This document shows, piece after piece, positions 41,175 to 42,739 of a stretch of DNA of 42,739 nucleotides. The stretch lies in NCBI GenBank assembly GCA_002449845.1, contig DJXW01000020.1:49204-91942 (forward strand), given 5' to 3'. The notes beneath the pieces are model-generated. The model did not search any database. It was not told where the DNA came from and saw nothing but the letters and a program-made list of their open reading frames with translations. The translations under genes were made by a program, and so were the position numbers. The first letter of the stretch is position 1, and every line of letters begins with the position of its first letter. Origin of the DNA: Prevotella sp. UBA6994. Lineage in GTDB: Bacteria > Bacteroidota > Bacteroidia > Bacteroidales > Bacteroidaceae.

Positions 41175-41945
41175 ATGGGAAAAAGCAAGTTACAGAAATT
41201 CGCAGAGATGGAAACATTTCCAAACGTATTCCAATATCCATTCTCCGTGATAGAACAACAACCATTCGAGATGAAGGGAAGTTGGCACCAAGAGTATTTC
41301 AAGAATAATCATCCCATAGTATTGGAATTGGGTTGTGGCAAAGGTGAATATACCGTTGAGTTGGCGCGCCTTTACCCCGACATGAATTTCATTGGGGTAG
41401 ATATCAAGGGAGCTCGCATGTGGACAGGAGCGAAGATGGCACTCGAAGAAAAATTAGGTAACGTGGCTTTCCTTCGCACAAACATCGAGATTATAGATCG
41501 CTTTTTCGACACCAACGAGGTACAGGAGATTTGGCTGACATTTAGCGACCCACAAATGAAGAATCCCCGCAAGCGACTAACCTCATCCTTTTTTATGGAG
41601 AGGTATCGCCGATTTCTGGTTAACGGTGGTATCATACACCTGAAAACCGATTCCAACTTTCTCTTCACTTATACTTCGCTAATGGTGAAAACCAATAAAT
41701 TACCCATCTTATTTTGTACGGACGACCTTTACCACACCGAAGGCATAGATGAAGCCACACAGAAAATTCTATCCATTCAGACTTATTACGAGTCGATGTG
41801 GATAGAACGAGGACTGAATATCAAGTACATCAAGTTTGAGCTGCCTCACGACGTTCTTTTACAAGAACCCGACGTTGAAATCCCACTTGATGATTATCGT
41901 AGTTATCATCGTCCTAAACGCAGTAGCCTCGACACTGGCAAATGA
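41175..41945 (+). CDS. trmB: tRNA (guanine-N7)-methyltransferase
   Basis: TrmB methylates G46 in the variable loop of tRNAs using S-adenosylmethionine. It has 256 aa. The SAM-binding motif LELGCGKGEYTVELA, FIGVDIKGARMW, the family's catalytic-type LTFSDPQMKNPRKR and HLKTDSNFLF are visible. It begins 8 bp after the GT4 gene, so it is probably transcribed with the glycan cluster, although its role is general. Two weak inverted repeats follow it (41948-42006). Confidence 0.95.
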   Translation: MGKSKLQKFAEMETFPNVFQYPFSVIEQQPFEMKGSWHQEYFKNNHPIVLELGCGKGEYTVELARLYPDMNFIGVDIKGARMWTGAKMALEEKLGNVAFLRTNIEIIDRFFDTNEVQEIWLTFSDPQMKNPRKRLTSSFFMERYRRFLVNGGIIHLKTDSNFLFTYTSLMVKTNKLPILFCTDDLYHTEGIDEATQKILSIQTYYESMWIERGLNIKYIKFELPHDVLLQEPDVEIPLDDYRSYHRPKRSSLDTGK

Positions 41946-41947
41946 CA

Positions 41948-42006
41948 CCAACTATTCATAAGTTGGAACAAAAACCTCAAATCATCTAAAATGTAATGTT
42001 GAGGTT
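41948..42006. repeat. Two weak stem-loops after trmB
   Basis: CCAACT (41948-41953) pairs with AGTTGG (41961-41966). AACCTCAA (41973-41980) pairs with TTGAGGTT (41999-42006). Neither is followed by a T-tract, so a terminator role is uncertain. Confidence 0.4.
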
Positions 42007-42025
42007 GCAAATAATTAAAAAAACG

Positions 42026-42057
42026 TTTGGAGAATTGCACAAAATATACTAACTTTG
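42026..42057 (+). promoter_or_regulatory. Promoter of ppdK (TTTG -33, TAACTTTG -7)
   Basis: TTTG (42026-42029) and TAACTTTG (42050-42057), spaced 20 nt, match both boxes. The leader to the ATG at 42099 is about 36 nt. Confidence 0.7.
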
Positions 42058-42098
42058 CGCAACAATCGATTATTTAATTTTTAACATCAAAAATAAAC

Positions 42099-42739
42099 AT
42101 GAGCCAAAAAAGAGTTTACACCTTCGGTAACGGCAAAGCTGAAGGAAATGCGCAAATGCGCGAAGAGTTGGGTGGTAAAGGTGCCAACCTGGCTGAAATG
42201 AATCTTATTGGTGTTCCTGTTCCTCCAGGCTTCACCATCACAACCGATTGCTGCAACGAGTATTATGAAGTGGGCCAAGAGAAAATCATGGAACTTCTTA
42301 ACGATGACGTGATGGCAGCAGTAAAGCACATCGAAGTACTGATGAACTCCAAGTTCGGTGACAAGGAGAATCCATTGCTCGTCAGCGTTCGTTCTGGTGC
42401 TCGTGCTTCTATGCCCGGTATGATGGACACCATCCTCAACCTTGGTTTGAATGATGAGGTGGCAGAAGGAATGGTGAAGAAGACCAATAATCCTCATTTC
42501 GTTTACGACTCATATCGCCGTTTCGTACAGATGTACGGTGACGTTGTGCTCGAAATGAAACCTGCCAACAAGGAAGACATTGACCCATTCGAGGAGATTA
42601 TCGAAAAGGTAAAGGAAGAGCGTGGCGTGAAATTGGACAAAGACCTGAGTGTTGAAGAGCTCAAGAAATTGGTACAGTTGTTCAAAGCTGCCATTAAGGA
42701 GCGTACTGGCAAAGACTTCCCCAACGATCCTATCGAGCA
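42099..42739 (+). CDS. ppdK: Pyruvate phosphate dikinase, 3'-truncated by window edge
   Basis: This is the N-terminal 213 residues of PPDK, which interconverts pyruvate, ATP and phosphate with PEP, AMP and pyrophosphate. The frame is open to the last base. Signatures of the ATP-binding domain are KRVYTFGNGKAEG, LGGKGANLAEM, VPPGFTITTD, the arginine loop SVRSGARASMPGMMDTILNL and SYRRFVQMYGDVV. The full enzyme is about 900 aa, so roughly three quarters lies outside the window. It has its own promoter. It shares the ATP-grasp domain type with the 20360 gene but has the ordinary PPDK opening. Confidence 0.95.
   Translation, partial: MSQKRVYTFGNGKAEGNAQMREELGGKGANLAEMNLIGVPVPPGFTITTDCCNEYYEVGQEKIMELLNDDVMAAVKHIEVLMNSKFGDKENPLLVSVRSGARASMPGMMDTILNLGLNDEVAEGMVKKTNNPHFVYDSYRRFVQMYGDVVLEMKPANKEDIDPFEEIIEKVKEERGVKLDKDLSVEELKKLVQLFKAAIKERTGKDFPNDPIE

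Overview
The window looks like a chromosomal segment of a Bacteroidales bacterium, most likely from the Prevotella/Segatella side of the order. Three things point there. Almost every promoter I can find carries the Bacteroidota-type -7 box TAnnTTTG instead of a sigma-70 -10. Shine-Dalgarno sequences are nearly absent. The gene families (TonB-type barrel with ECF sigma/anti-sigma, DUF5723 barrel, FimB/Mfa2-like lipoprotein, long-form HutU, bifunctional FtcD, folP-cdaA pair) are typical of the order. No tRNA, rRNA, CRISPR array, integrase, transposase or complete mobile element was found. The assignment below genus-group level is inference.

Layout. Positions 1-3.7 kb hold an overlapping ECF sigma / anti-sigma / outer-membrane barrel operon (sigma gene cut by the window edge). 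Positions 3.8-5.0 kb (minus) hold a second ECF sigma factor with a multi-pass membrane protein. Next come a membrane-anchored MutS-like ATPase (+), a small-RNA-like unit (-), and the folP-cdaA pair (-). Positions 9-12 kb carry a SusA-like GH13 alpha-glucanase and a glycine-zipper lipoprotein. Positions 12-14 kb (minus) carry gdhA and an RlpA-like protein. Positions 14.2-17.5 kb carry a large lipoprotein followed by a DUF5723 barrel, which ends in an 11-bp tail-to-tail overlap with metY (-). Positions 19-20.3 kb are the most accessory-looking stretch: a DUF4160/DUF2442 pair, a decayed gene, a nested palindrome and a pyrimidine tract.

Positions 20.4-23.4 kb encode a 1001-aa protein fusing two receiver-like domains to a PEP-synthase-type ATP-grasp domain, followed by a second small-RNA-like unit. 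Then come an acyltransferase and the histidine-degradation genes ftcD-hutU-hutH-hutI. These yield glutamate, which the gdhA product in the same window could deaminate. Two pectin/hemicellulose-type hydrolases (GH28, GH43) face each other at 31.5-34.6 kb. A FimB/Mfa2-like lipoprotein follows, then a surface-glycan cluster (Stealth phosphotransferase, glf, two GT2 genes that are partial duplicates, one GT4) running into trmB. The window ends inside ppdK.

The most interesting signal is the pair of unannotated ~60-nt units at 7030-7090 (-) and 23455-23520 (+). Each has its own TAnnTTTG promoter, a 29-nt core identical at 28 positions, and a terminator hairpin whose sequence differs between copies. 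The core is antisense to the translation-start region of at least one gene in this window (34798). Together this suggests a multicopy trans-acting sRNA family.
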